DNA of 64,000 bases, taken from positions 1-64,000 of the forward strand of contig JANXCE010000006.1 of NCBI GenBank assembly GCA_025059715.1, written 5' to 3'. The stretch is from Caldimicrobium sp. GTDB lineage: Bacteria; Desulfobacterota; Thermodesulfobacteria; Thermodesulfobacteriales; Thermodesulfobacteriaceae. The position numbers and the translations under genes were made by a program. Each line of letters opens with the position of its first letter. Positions within the stretch are counted from its first letter, which is position 1. The notes under the pieces are model-generated. The model was not told the DNA's origin, ran no database searches, and saw only the letters and a list, made by a program, of their open reading frames with translations. Shown one piece after another: positions 8,563-17,651 of the stretch.

Positions 8563-9168
8563 ATGCCTTTAAACATCAAAATTGCTACCTCTCCCTTAAA
8601 ACTCTTACATCAAGCCACCCTTTCTCAAAGACTTGGTGAAATTTTACACTTTTGCTTAGGATTTCTACTTTCCAACAAAAAATTTAAGTTTTCTGATTCT
8701 GAATTACTTTCTCTAATTGAGAAAGCCTTAGTTTATCATCCCTATCTCCTGATGGATAGAGAATATTTTTTTGAGGAGGTGCCCAAATTTATCCTAGTCC
8801 TAAAATCCTCGCCCATTTGGAAAGAACTTGAGAAGCTCCTTATAAAGGCGGATTGCATCTATCGAGAAATAGAGGGTTATTATTACCCAAAAGCTAAATT
8901 GCTCCGAGCTGACCTCGTGGCTAAATATAAAGATAGTTTACTACTTTTTGAATTTAAATTGAAAGAGGAAGACCTAAACCTTGAACAAATAGAACTCTAT
9001 ATCGCTTTTCTAAAGGCTCTTTTTCCTAAACCAGCCCTTAAGGTCTACGGAGTCTTTTTTAATCCTCCAAATTTAAAACTTATAAAAGAACTAAACTCTA
9101 AAGAGGACCATGCAAACCATAGCCTATCTAATACCACCCAACTCCCACTTTTTAAAAACTTTAACTAA
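8563..9168 (+). CDS. Stand-alone PD-(D/E)XK nuclease, AddA C-domain-like
   Basis: Product of 201 residues resembling the nuclease domain normally found at the C-terminus of AddA/RecB-type helicases. The ordered active-site pattern is visible: H29 (LGEILHFCLG), a glutamate near 102-104 (REIEGYYY), D117 (LRADLVAKY) and E130-F-K132 (LLFEFKLK). No helicase motif is present in this gene or beside it. The next gene encodes an AddB-like protein and overlaps it by 59 bases, so the two are translated together and may form a nuclease pair. Assignment rests on motif order and context rather than on strong overall similarity that I can recall. Confidence 0.6.
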   Translation: MPLNIKIATSPLKLLHQATLSQRLGEILHFCLGFLLSNKKFKFSDSELLSLIEKALVYHPYLLMDREYFFEEVPKFILVLKSSPIWKELEKLLIKADCIYREIEGYYYPKAKLLRADLVAKYKDSLLLFEFKLKEEDLNLEQIELYIAFLKALFPKPALKVYGVFFNPPNLKLIKELNSKEDHANHSLSNTTQLPLFKNFN

Positions 9169-12082
9169 TTACCTATTACATAATCTTAACCTTGAAGATC
9201 CCGAATCTTCTAACACTTACATAGTCTTCCCAACTAAGCGCGCCTCTCTATTTTTAAAATACTATCTCCTCTTTAAGAAGAAAGCAAAAGCTTTCTTTTT
9301 GCCTAAAATCTTTTCTTGGGAAGACTTTCTGCTTGAACTGTATATCCATTTAGTAGATAAACCCAAAATACTTCTTCCTGAATCCGCCAAAACAATGGTT
9401 TTCCTTCAAGCCGTTCCTTGGTTAAACAAATTATGGAAAGAACCTGAAAAACTCCTTCACTGGAGCTCTCTATTCTTAGAGGTCTTTGAGGAGTTCGAAA
9501 AAGAGGGTAGGATCCCCGAAAATCTTCTCTACCCCCCTGAAGAATTACCCGACCAAGCCAAAGAGGTCTTTGAAGACCTCAAAAATACCTACCAAGCCTA
9601 CAAATCCTATCAAAGTATGGGAAACTTCACCTTTCTGTCAGAAATCTATTCCGAATTAAATGCATATCTCCAAAAGGAAACCCCAACTCCAACCTTCATT
9701 AAGGGTCTTTATTTAGCTGGTTTTGTTGCTCTAAGAGAAGTGGAAAAAAAAATCCTCTCATATTTGATTGAAAAACTACAGAGCCTCTCTATACCGATTT
9801 ACTTTTTCTTTGAAAGTTTTGACCCTCCCCCAAGACTAATTGGCGAAACTATTGCAAAACTGGAGCTTATCCCCAAAATTATACCTTCTGATTTTTTGGA
9901 AAGAGAAAAATTAGAACCCAAAATTCATCTCATATCCTTTCCTGATACAGAAAGCCAAATTCAAAAAATAGAGAGCCTTTTATCGGAATCTACCCTAAAT
10001 TCACCAGATGAGATAGCTATAATTTTACCCCAACCTACCACCCTTCTACCCCTACTCTTTAGACTCCAGAACTTTAATTTTCCCATAAACATTACCCTAC
10101 CCTTTCCTTCAAGGATACTTCCATTAAGTAAATGGATTATCTTAATCCTTAAAGCCCAACGAGAGCGCAAAAATAATTCCTATCCCACCTCCCTTTTCAA
10201 GAAAATTTTTACCTTCCCTCTGCTTAAGGCCCTTTTTAGGCAAAAGGGCACAATGAAAGACCTTATGGAGAAAGTTCGGCTCGTTCTCTCAAAAAAACGA
10301 AGTTTATACATTACAAAAGAAGAGATTTTAAAGGAATTGGAAAATCATTACCATCCTCATTTTTCCACCCTTTATGAAATATTATTTCAGAATTGGGAAA
10401 CAATCGACTCTCCCAAGGAGATTTACCAAGCCCTTGTTTCCTTACTTGAATTTCTTAAACCCCTCCTGAAAGACAACAAAGAGAATGAAGAGCTAAATTC
10501 TCTCTTGACAGTACAATATGTCAGAGAAATAGAGCAAAGGATTCTTCCTCTCTTCAAGATAAGCTATCTGTGGGAAAACTTTCCCGAAAACCACAGGAAC
10601 TTACTTATTAGCTTTTTAGAAAATCTCTTGTTAACTCTTGAACTACCCTTGTATGGAGATCCCCTCTCTGGATTACAAATCCTTGGTTTTCTCGAAAGTA
10701 GACTTCTCTCATTTAAAAGGATCTTTCTCTTAGATGTCAATGAGGGAGCTCTTCCTCCACCTAATACCCTAAACCCTCTTCTTACCGATGAGATGAAAAC
10801 CTACCTAAATCTCCCTATATATAGAAATGAACTCTGGGACTATTACTTTGATAGACTTTTAAACTCTGCAGAAGAGATCTTTCTATTTTATATTCACACT
10901 GAAAAGGGGAAGAGTGATCTACTTGGTGAGCCCTCAAGATATATTCAAAAGCTAAAATGGCTCTCTGAAATTGAGAAAAAACATCTTAAAGAAGAGGCCT
11001 TCAAACTTCAAATCTATAATCCTCAAGAAATCGAGGCTATACCTAAAACTGATAAAGATGTTGAAGCACTCTATAAAATTGCTACAGAAAGAGGCTTAAG
11101 TAGAAATGCTCTGGAGACCTATCTAACTTGTCCGGGAAAATTCTATTTTCAATATCTTCTAAATTTAAAACCTCAAGAAGAATTGCTCACCGAGGAAAAA
11201 GAAATAGGTATCTTCCTCCATCAGTTCTTCCAAAGTTTCTTTGAGCCTTATCTTGGTAAAACGCTACGATTCAAAGAATCCCTGGAAAACATCCCTTGGA
11301 AAGAACATTTTGACCAATTATGGAAAAGCTTTAATTTCGAAGAAAAAATTGACCCTCTAAGTGCCTATCTCGGCTACAAAATAGCTTTAGCGGGGGTCAA
11401 TAAGTATTTTCAGTATTTACTAAATTTAGAAAAGGAAAATGAGGGAGCGGACTACATTCTTGAAACCCAAATACTGGCCATTGAAAAAAGGTTGGAAATT
11501 TCCGCTGAATGTCCGATTCCTCCTATAAAGGAGGTCAAATTTTATGGAATTGTAGACTTAGTTGTAAAGAGAGTTTCTAATCATGGAAAACAGACTATTC
11601 TCATAAAAGATTTTAAAACAAAACCGAGCACTAATACTGCACCCTCAGTTCTGAAAAACTCATTAAGTGCCTCTCTACCTCAAACTTTAGATCAGGAGGC
11701 TCTCTCAAAAGTTGCAAGCCTCTTTGGGAGCAATTTATGCAACTTTCAACTTCTTTTCTATCTCTACCTGTTACTTAAAAACAAAACCCTTTTTCCTATT
11801 GAAACTCAGCCGAATAGAACCTTCTATAATGCTCTCTATGTGACCCCAACGGATTTTGAAGAACCTGAAAAAGAACTAATAAGGAATCCCAAGATATACC
11901 CCCAGGTTATAAACTTTCTCGAGAGGAATTTTCAAGAATACTTATTTTGGATTCTCAGACACATCCTTGAAGCGAGGGAATTTTATCTAAATAAAGAAAA
12001 GAAGGTTTGTAATTATTGTCAGTACGAACCCATTTGCAAAATCTATAGGAGAAAGGAGCGTGCCCTATGGGAGAGAAACTAA
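9110..12082 (+). CDS. AddB-like PD-(D/E)XK exonuclease with iron-sulfur site
   Basis: Large protein of 990 residues. The first two thirds resemble an inactivated helicase scaffold of the AddB type (FPTKRASLFLKYYL, IFSWEDFLLEL, DVNEGALPPPN). The C-terminal third is a nuclease domain: LETYLTCPGKFYFQYL supplies the first cysteine of the 4Fe-4S cluster, IGIFLHQFFQ the histidine, VDLVVKR and IKDFKTKP the catalytic D and D-x-K, and VCNYCQYEPIC the last three cysteines. In AddAB these parts degrade DNA during double-strand break repair. The partner AddA helicase is absent nearby; only a free nuclease domain precedes it. The 3' end overlaps the next gene by 16 bases. Confidence 0.8.
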   Translation: MQTIAYLIPPNSHFLKTLTNYLLHNLNLEDPESSNTYIVFPTKRASLFLKYYLLFKKKAKAFFLPKIFSWEDFLLELYIHLVDKPKILLPESAKTMVFLQAVPWLNKLWKEPEKLLHWSSLFLEVFEEFEKEGRIPENLLYPPEELPDQAKEVFEDLKNTYQAYKSYQSMGNFTFLSEIYSELNAYLQKETPTPTFIKGLYLAGFVALREVEKKILSYLIEKLQSLSIPIYFFFESFDPPPRLIGETIAKLELIPKIIPSDFLEREKLEPKIHLISFPDTESQIQKIESLLSESTLNSPDEIAIILPQPTTLLPLLFRLQNFNFPINITLPFPSRILPLSKWIILILKAQRERKNNSYPTSLFKKIFTFPLLKALFRQKGTMKDLMEKVRLVLSKKRSLYITKEEILKELENHYHPHFSTLYEILFQNWETIDSPKEIYQALVSLLEFLKPLLKDNKENEELNSLLTVQYVREIEQRILPLFKISYLWENFPENHRNLLISFLENLLLTLELPLYGDPLSGLQILGFLESRLLSFKRIFLLDVNEGALPPPNTLNPLLTDEMKTYLNLPIYRNELWDYYFDRLLNSAEEIFLFYIHTEKGKSDLLGEPSRYIQKLKWLSEIEKKHLKEEAFKLQIYNPQEIEAIPKTDKDVEALYKIATERGLSRNALETYLTCPGKFYFQYLLNLKPQEELLTEEKEIGIFLHQFFQSFFEPYLGKTLRFKESLENIPWKEHFDQLWKSFNFEEKIDPLSAYLGYKIALAGVNKYFQYLLNLEKENEGADYILETQILAIEKRLEISAECPIPPIKEVKFYGIVDLVVKRVSNHGKQTILIKDFKTKPSTNTAPSVLKNSLSASLPQTLDQEALSKVASLFGSNLCNFQLLFYLYLLLKNKTLFPIETQPNRTFYNALYVTPTDFEEPEKELIRNPKIYPQVINFLERNFQEYLFWILRHILEAREFYLNKEKKVCNYCQYEPICKIYRRKERALWERN

Positions 12083-13281
12083 AAGTTACCTTGGTTCAGA
12101 TGGAAAGCAAACCTGATCTCACCTATAATTTGAATAAGATCCTTCACATTATACAAAGAAGTGAAGATTCAGAACTTATTCTCTTCCCCGAGCTTTCCCT
12201 TACAGGTTATCAAAATTTTAACGAACTTTCCTTTGAATCAGTGGAAAAGGCACTTTCGGAAATTCAAAGGCAAGTGGGATCAAAGGAACTTTTCCTGGGA
12301 AGCGCCCATCGGGAGCATGGGGCAATAACCAACTGCTATTTTCATCTCTCGAAGGAGGGAATTAAAAAAGTTGCGGAAAAACAGCTTCTTTTTCCTGGTT
12401 TAGATGACCAAATGGGCTTACAGAGTGGCTTTCATAGGGAAGTTATAAGCCTTAGAGGTATACGCTTAGGTGTAGTTATTTGTTTTGAATTGAGAAGCCC
12501 TGAGCTTAGTCGTTTCCTAATCAACGAGGGAGTCTCTATACTTCTTGTGCCTGCTCAGTGGCCTAAATCTCGGATAGATCACTTTCTGACTCTCCTTAAA
12601 GCAAGAGCTCTTGAAAACCAGTTTTGGGTGATTGGTATAAACGGCGTAGGCTCCGTAGGAGGGCAAACCCTGGGTGGCAGGTCCTCACTTTTCTCCCCAA
12701 GAGGAGAGGCAATAGTTTCCCTGGGAGAGAGAGAAGAAGTGGTCTCCTTGGACTTAGAGCTTGCTTCATTAGAGCTTCCCTATCCATTAAAAACTCCCCA
12801 ACCCCTGCATGCTAAACTAAAGACGCTTGAAGAACTACTCGAGATTATAACTATTAGAAGAAATAAGGGACAAATCATGGTGTTTACCAACGGTTGTTTT
12901 GACATCCTTCATGCAGGGCATACGGATTACCTAAAAAAAGCCCGAAACTTAGGAGACTTTCTCGTGGTGGGATTAAATAGCGATAGCTCCATCCGAACCA
13001 TTAAAGGGCACCAAAGACCTATTAACAACGAAACGCTAAGAGCAGAAGTTCTCTCAAGTTTAGCCTGTGTAGATTATGTAACGATCTTTGAGGAAGAGAC
13101 ACCTGAGAGACTCATAAAAATCCTTAAACCAGATATTTTAGTGAAAGGAGAAGATTGGGAAGAAGATAAGATTGTAGGTGCAGATTTCGTGAAAAGTTAT
13201 GGTGGAAAGGTTGTAAGAATAAAGTTTAATTATGCCCTGTCCACCACAAGACTTATAAACAGGATAAAGGAACTCGCCTAA
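12067..13281 (+). CDS. Fusion: nitrilase-family amidase + HldE-like heptose-1-P adenylyltransferase
   Basis: One frame of 404 residues joins two enzymes. Residues 1-235 are a carbon-nitrogen hydrolase with the catalytic triad E42 (FPELSLTGY), K105 (AEKQLLFPG) and C139 (VVICFELRSPE). Residues about 248-404 match the C-terminal domain of HldE/RfaE: VFTNGCFDILHAGHTDYL (HxGH at 282-285), GLNSDSSIRTIKG and TTRLINRI. That domain makes ADP-heptose for lipopolysaccharide. The amidase substrate is unknown. An internal ATG at 12877 has AAGGGA six bases upstream, so the second enzyme might also be made alone, but it would lose its leading helix. The usual HldE kinase domain is not here. Confidence 0.85.
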   Translation: MGEKLKVTLVQMESKPDLTYNLNKILHIIQRSEDSELILFPELSLTGYQNFNELSFESVEKALSEIQRQVGSKELFLGSAHREHGAITNCYFHLSKEGIKKVAEKQLLFPGLDDQMGLQSGFHREVISLRGIRLGVVICFELRSPELSRFLINEGVSILLVPAQWPKSRIDHFLTLLKARALENQFWVIGINGVGSVGGQTLGGRSSLFSPRGEAIVSLGEREEVVSLDLELASLELPYPLKTPQPLHAKLKTLEELLEIITIRRNKGQIMVFTNGCFDILHAGHTDYLKKARNLGDFLVVGLNSDSSIRTIKGHQRPINNETLRAEVLSSLACVDYVTIFEEETPERLIKILKPDILVKGEDWEEDKIVGADFVKSYGGKVVRIKFNYALSTTRLINRIKELA

Positions 13282-13286
13282 AATGC

Positions 13287-13589
13287 TTAAGCTATTTCAG
13301 AGAATAAAGTAGCTATCATGGCTCTGGCAAGATCCCTATTGGAAACCTCGTAACTTCCACTCTGAATTCTCTCTCTAAGCTGAGCTACTCTTTCCTCACG
13401 AATCTCCGGATAATTGGAAGACTCAAGTTTGGCCCTCTGAATGGTAGCATTTAATGAAATCTGAATTTGATCTTCACTCTTGGCTACCCTTTCATCCCTT
13501 TGAGATTTAATCTCTTCTGGTTTGTCTCTCAGTATCTCCTTATCCTTAAAAAATTGGGTCTTTGATGTGACTAAGTCAGTTATTTTCAT
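13287..13589 (-). CDS. flgM: FlgM anti-sigma-28 factor
   Basis: Protein of 100 residues with the FlgM C-terminal sigma-28-binding region (ERVAQLRERIQSGSYEVSNRDLARAMI). FlgM holds the flagellar sigma factor FliA inactive until the hook is finished and FlgM is exported. The N-terminal half is polar and probably disordered, as usual for the family. GAGAGGG precedes the ATG. A sigma-28 type promoter lies 48 bases upstream (13637-13663), which is the expected negative feedback arrangement. It is convergent with the nitrilase fusion gene and flanked upstream by transposon debris; other flagellar structural genes are not in the window. Confidence 0.9.
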   Translation of the reverse strand: MKITDLVTSKTQFFKDKEILRDKPEEIKSQRDERVAKSEDQIQISLNATIQRAKLESSNYPEIREERVAQLRERIQSGSYEVSNRDLARAMIATLFSEIA

Positions 13590-13636
13590 TTTGCAGCCCT
13601 CTCAAATTTATTTTATCTAATTTTATTCTAATATAA

Positions 13637-13663
13637 TTATCGGCTGTTCTTTTATCAACTTTA
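13637..13663 (-). promoter_or_regulatory. Sigma-28 (FliA) promoter of flgM
   Basis: On the minus strand TAAAGTTG (13656-13663), an 11-base spacer, and GCCGATAA (13637-13644). The enteric FliA consensus is TAAAGTTT-N11-GCCGATAA, so 15 of 16 positions match with the exact spacing. Confidence 0.85.
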
Positions 13664-13715
13664 ATATTAATAATAACTAAAACCCCTGTTTAATCAAGAG
13701 CCCTGTATGAGTTCA

Positions 13716-14500
13716 TAGGATTTTAGACTGAGGGAAATTCTCGTAAAATTTATAACATAACAAATTCACCCCAAAGGCGATACATTCCCAAGATCACTAT
13801 GTTCCCTCTCCTTATTATACCATATCAAATACCTCATAAGCTCCCTATTAAACTCCTCCAAATCATCCTTCAACATCCACTCTCTATACTCAATAAACTC
13901 CTCCTATGTCCTGTTAAACCCCCTCTACATACCCACTCCCTCTGGGATTCCGAGGATACGCAAATTCCCCTAAAAACTCACTCCCATTATCAGTCTGCGC
14001 GCCCCGCTTCTCAAAAGGGGGCTTCCGCCTTAAACTTACTCCAAAAGTCCCTCCCACTACTACTCGATAAATGACTGCTCTTCATAGGCAAATCCAAATC
14101 TACTAGCCGCATCCTCCTCTCCCTCTCAATAAACCTTCCCCTCTTCCCATAATAACTAAGCTCCTTCACTACCTCTCCTCACACACTCACTCCCGTTCTA
14201 TATATCCCGCTTCCTGCAAAATCTCTCCATCAAGAGCTTACGCTTCTACTTGCGAGGATATTCTCTCTTGTAATCCGGGTAAACTCTATTACCTCCTTTG
14301 ACCACCTCTTTGAGCATTTCCTCTTTGGTCAACTTTGTCTTCAGTGTCGAAGGAATTTTGAAATTCGATGACCTTTAGCCTAAAGGCGACTTCTTTTCTC
14401 TGGGATGCATCTTTGATTGCTTCATGTCTTTGTAACATTCTTAAGTTTCCGATAGAAGAAAAGGTTCGGTGAGAAGCTAAACGATTGATTTTCAAGTTTT
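13716..14500 (-). mobile_element. Decayed transposase element, copy A
   Basis: Clearly homologous to 27490-28348 along its whole length, including both flanks (for example aaaggcgatacattc at the left end and the region around 14290-14500 at the right). Many frameshifts and stops interrupt it; no continuous transposase can be read. The better preserved copy B shows a DDE integrase core, which defines the type. It separates flgM from the chemoreceptor gene. Confidence 0.7.
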
Positions 14501-14709
14501 ACACTTTTTTTCTTTCTGAAAAGACCTTAGACTCATGCAAGAAGGAATGGGAAGAGATAGGTTACATACCTCCGGTGTGTCTCTCTTTAAAAAGAAACAG
14601 GGGACTAATTATGTATTCCCGCATGTATCATTAGATAATAAGTAAACTTTTTAAAAGCCTCCTTAACTTTTCCCTTTACAGAAAGACTTAAGGGTTAAAG
14701 AATTTTTAG
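14501..14709. other. Gene-free leader region
   Basis: About 200 bases between the transposon remnant and the chemoreceptor promoter. No reading frame, RNA gene or terminator with a clear U-tract is seen. Confidence 0.3.
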
Positions 14710-14738
14710 TTGAAAAATTTTTAGAATTGATTTATAAT
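14710..14738 (+). promoter_or_regulatory. Sigma-70 promoter of the chemoreceptor gene
   Basis: TTGAAA (14710-14715), a 17-base spacer and a perfect TATAAT (14733-14738), about 50 bases before the ATG. The chemoreceptor is thus not under a sigma-28 promoter, unlike flgM and pilZ-motAB. Confidence 0.75.
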
Positions 14739-14789
14739 GTCTGCATAACAAATAAAGTTTTTTCCAATACTCCGCATAGGAGGGTCTTT

Positions 14790-16532
14790 ATGGTTAGGAC
14801 CATTAAAGGAAAAATTCTTCTCTCCTTTACTATACTCTTAGTTGCTGTTACTATCTTTATTTTTTCCCTTATGAGCCTTAATTCTTATAGGCAATTGAAA
14901 AAAACTCTTGTAATTGGGGCAGAGGGTATCATTATCCAGGGTGAAAATTTGCGCAAAAATTTTGGCAAACTTTACGAGAGTGGAGTTTTTAAACAACCAT
15001 TAGAGACCCTAAAACAAAGGGCTATTGAGGCTAAGGCCAGTGGAGACGAAGCTCGTTATAAAGCAGTCGTTAATGAGTTTCTTAATCTTGTTCCAGTAGT
15101 TCAATCTATGAGAACACTAAAGGAGGGAGAAAAGGAAGGAGGCTATATCTTTAGAGTTTTTAAGGAATACCCCCGTAATCCCAATAATACCCCGGATGCT
15201 GTTGAGAAAGAGGTTTTGAAAAAATATCAACAGGGTCTCATTAAAGGAACTTATGTTATTAAAGGAAAATACAGAGATCCTCAATCAGGTAGGGATAGAA
15301 GGGCTCTAAGGGTGTTTAGACCTGTTTATCTCACTGAGGATTGTCTCATATGTCATGGTGATCCCGCTAAGTCCTACGAGCTTTGGGGTAATAGAGAAGG
15401 AAAGGATTTAACTGGTGCAACAATGGAGAATTGGAAAGCTGGGGATATAGTTGGGGCCTTTGAGATTATCTATTTTCTTGATACCCACTTGAACAGATTA
15501 TACGGTGTCATGGGCCTTTTAGCTCTCTCTACCCTAACCATACTTCTAATTGCTCTCTATTGGTTAAGACACTTTATGATAAAAAACTTAAAAAAACCCC
15601 TCAACGAGGTCATAGAAGTTACCAGTAAAATCTCTAAGGGAGACCTATCAGTTTCCTTTAGCTATCACAGAGACGATGAACTAAAAGAACTTGTTCAATC
15701 TTTAGAAAAAATGCGCCTAGGGCTTGTAGACCTCGTGAAAAATCTTTTGAATTCCTTCAATGAACTTTTACAAACCACAGGATTAATGAAAGACAAAACC
15801 CTCTACCTCGAAGAGTCCGCAACCAACTTATCTCAAGTTACCGAAACCGTCAATCAAAAGATTATTGATATCAATATGAAGCTTAACGAGGTATCTCACT
15901 CCTTTGAGCAAATGAATATTGCTATTCAAGAAATCACTAAGAATGTTTTAAAGACCACGGAAATGACCAAGGAAACTAAGGAGAGAACTGACTTAGCTCA
16001 CAAGGTAGTTGAAAAGTTAGCGGAAAATTCTAAGAAGATTGGAGAGATAGTCATACTCATAAACAACATTGCAGAGGCCACTAATCTCTTAGCCTTAAAT
16101 GCCTCTATTGAAGCTGCCAGAGCTGGAGAAGCAGGAAAGGGATTTGCGGTAGTAGCCAATGAAGTTAAGGAGCTTGCTAGACAAACCCAAAATGCAACCA
16201 AAAGCATAGAAGAAATGATTTCAGAAGTTCAAAAGAACATCGAAAACACCATTACCGCCATAGACTCAATTCAAGATATGGTAAATCAAATAAATGATGC
16301 AGCCAATGTAATAGCCAGTGCTACAGAAGAACAAACCATCACTATGGGAGAGGTCAATACCTATCTTCAACAAACCGCTAATTTTACCACTGAGATTGGC
16401 TACTCTATGGAAGAGCTAATTAAAGCGATTGAACGCTTAAAGGAGGTCTCCACAGCCAATATTGATACAGCGGAAAGATTAAAAAGTTTAGCCGATACCC
16501 TCCGAAATCTTTCCCATCAATTTAGAACTTAA
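14790..16532 (+). CDS. Methyl-accepting chemotaxis protein with Tll0287-like c-heme sensor domain
   Basis: Transmembrane receptor of 580 residues. Membrane helix 1 is at about 9-29, the periplasmic domain at about 30-235, helix 2 at about 236-262, then a HAMP segment and the signalling coiled coil with the hairpin [19 protein letters not shown]. The periplasmic part is a Tll0287-like (DUF3365) domain with a heme c motif CLICH at 185-189, so it probably senses redox state or a heme ligand. Start is set at ATG 14790 because AGGAGGG lies just upstream; the longer frame has no ribosome site. It lacks the C-terminal methyl-esterase-binding pentapeptide. A histidine kinase at 36570 uses the same sensor type. 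Confidence 0.9.
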   Translation: MVRTIKGKILLSFTILLVAVTIFIFSLMSLNSYRQLKKTLVIGAEGIIIQGENLRKNFGKLYESGVFKQPLETLKQRAIEAKASGDEARYKAVVNEFLNLVPVVQSMRTLKEGEKEGGYIFRVFKEYPRNPNNTPDAVEKEVLKKYQQGLIKGTYVIKGKYRDPQSGRDRRALRVFRPVYLTEDCLICHGDPAKSYELWGNREGKDLTGATMENWKAGDIVGAFEIIYFLDTHLNRLYGVMGLLALSTLTILLIALYWLRHFMIKNLKKPLNEVIEVTSKISKGDLSVSFSYHRDDELKELVQSLEKMRLGLVDLVKNLLNSFNELLQTTGLMKDKTLYLEESATNLSQVTETVNQKIIDINMKLNEVSHSFEQMNIAIQEITKNVLKTTEMTKETKERTDLAHKVVEKLAENSKKIGEIVILINNIAEATNLLALNASIEAARAGEAGKGFAVVANEVKELARQTQNATKSIEEMISEVQKNIENTITAIDSIQDMVNQINDAANVIASATEEQTITMGEVNTYLQQTANFTTEIGYSMEELIKAIERLKEVSTANIDTAERLKSLADTLRNLSHQFRT

Positions 16533-16541
16533 AGGAGCACA

Positions 16542-17126
16542 ATGACCTTAATAAAACGAGAGAGAGAAACCAGAGAAACCAGAATAACTATCACCCTTGA
16601 TCTTTATGGAGAGATTCTTGAGAGGAGTAAAATTACCACAGGAATAGGCTTTTTGGATCACATGTTAGAACTGCTAAGCTTTCACTCTGGTATTTTATTC
16701 GAACTCTCCGCAGAGGGAGATCTGGAAGTGGATTTACATCATACAGTTGAAGATATAGGCATCACCTTAGGGCAGGCCTTGGAGATTGCCCTTGGAGATA
16801 GGAAGGGAATAGCTCGCTACGGCGAAGCAACTATTCCTTTGGAAGAGGCTTTATCGCAGGCTGTTTTAGATCTCGCTAAAAGACCCTTCCTGCACTTTGA
16901 TGTAAATTTTCCTACAGAAAAAATAGGTAATTTTGATACCGAATTGATAGAAGAATTTTTCCGAGCCCTTGTTATGCATGGCCTATTTACTTTACACCTA
17001 AGGACTTTCTATGGCAAAAATTCCCATCATATAGCGGAAACCCTTTTCAAAGCCTTTGCCCACGCCTTTAAAAGGGCTATAACTCCCGTGGAGGAAGAAT
17101 TTGTATCTACCAAAGGTCTACTTTAG
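16542..17126 (+). CDS. hisB: Imidazoleglycerol-phosphate dehydratase
   Basis: Manganese enzyme of 194 residues for the sixth step of histidine synthesis, turning imidazole glycerol phosphate into imidazole acetol phosphate. Typical motifs are GIGFLDHMLELLSFHSG, DLHHTVEDIGITLG and NSHHIAETLFKAFAHAF, which supply the metal-binding histidines and glutamates. It is the monofunctional form without the phosphatase domain. AAAGGAG precedes the ATG. It follows the chemoreceptor by nine bases, so cotranscription is likely although the functions are unrelated. The end overlaps convergent cvpA by nine bases. Confidence 0.95.
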   Translation: MTLIKRERETRETRITITLDLYGEILERSKITTGIGFLDHMLELLSFHSGILFELSAEGDLEVDLHHTVEDIGITLGQALEIALGDRKGIARYGEATIPLEEALSQAVLDLAKRPFLHFDVNFPTEKIGNFDTELIEEFFRALVMHGLFTLHLRTFYGKNSHHIAETLFKAFAHAFKRAITPVEEEFVSTKGLL

Positions 17127-17651
17127 ATTTAAAAACATCTTGGGAATTTCATAATATTTCCTGGTTTTTTGAATAAACTCTATCCAACTCTTGGGAATAA
17201 ATCGTTGTAAGACCTTAGTAGTATTAGCTACAACAGGATAAACTAAGGCTTTATCCAAGGATTCCCGAGCAGGAGGAAAGGGAACCACTATTAAGAAGTA
17301 GAGAAAAGTGACAAAAAGACTACCCTTTATAAAGCCAAAAATTCCTCCAAGGACTCGGTCTGCAAAACTAATGTGAAGCTTTTTCATGAATAACAAAACA
17401 AAATAACCCATTAAAACAAAGGTGATATAAATTAAGAAAAAAGCTAAAAGGAAGCTTACTAAGATTTGACCCTTAGGGTGAGCAATAAAATTAGATACAT
17501 AGGGTTTTAATTTTAGGGAAAACCAACCGGAGTATAAAAAGGCAACTAACATGCCTAACACCGAAAAGAGAATGCGCAAAAATCCCGAAAGAATCCCCCT
17601 TATAACAAAATAAGCCATAAAACCCAAAGCTAAATAATCAAACCAAATCAT
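17118..17651 (-). CDS. cvpA: CvpA-family inner-membrane protein
   Basis: Membrane protein of 177 residues with about four hydrophobic helices. The CvpA features are IWFDYLALGFMAYFVIRGILSGFLR at the N-terminus and ADRVLGGIFGFIKGSLFV in the middle. CvpA is needed for colicin V production in E. coli and for bile-salt tolerance; the molecular role is not known. It is the last gene of the long minus-strand run that begins with dsbC, and its start overlaps the cysS stop by four bases. Confidence 0.85.
   Translation of the reverse strand: MIWFDYLALGFMAYFVIRGILSGFLRILFSVLGMLVAFLYSGWFSLKLKPYVSNFIAHPKGQILVSFLLAFFLIYITFVLMGYFVLLFMKKLHISFADRVLGGIFGFIKGSLFVTFLYFLIVVPFPPARESLDKALVYPVVANTTKVLQRFIPKSWIEFIQKTRKYYEIPKMFLNLK

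Noticed and set aside
13799-14074. Plus-strand frames in the transposon remnant
   Set aside because: Antisense to the decayed transposase; the homologous copy at 27.6 kb does not keep the frame.
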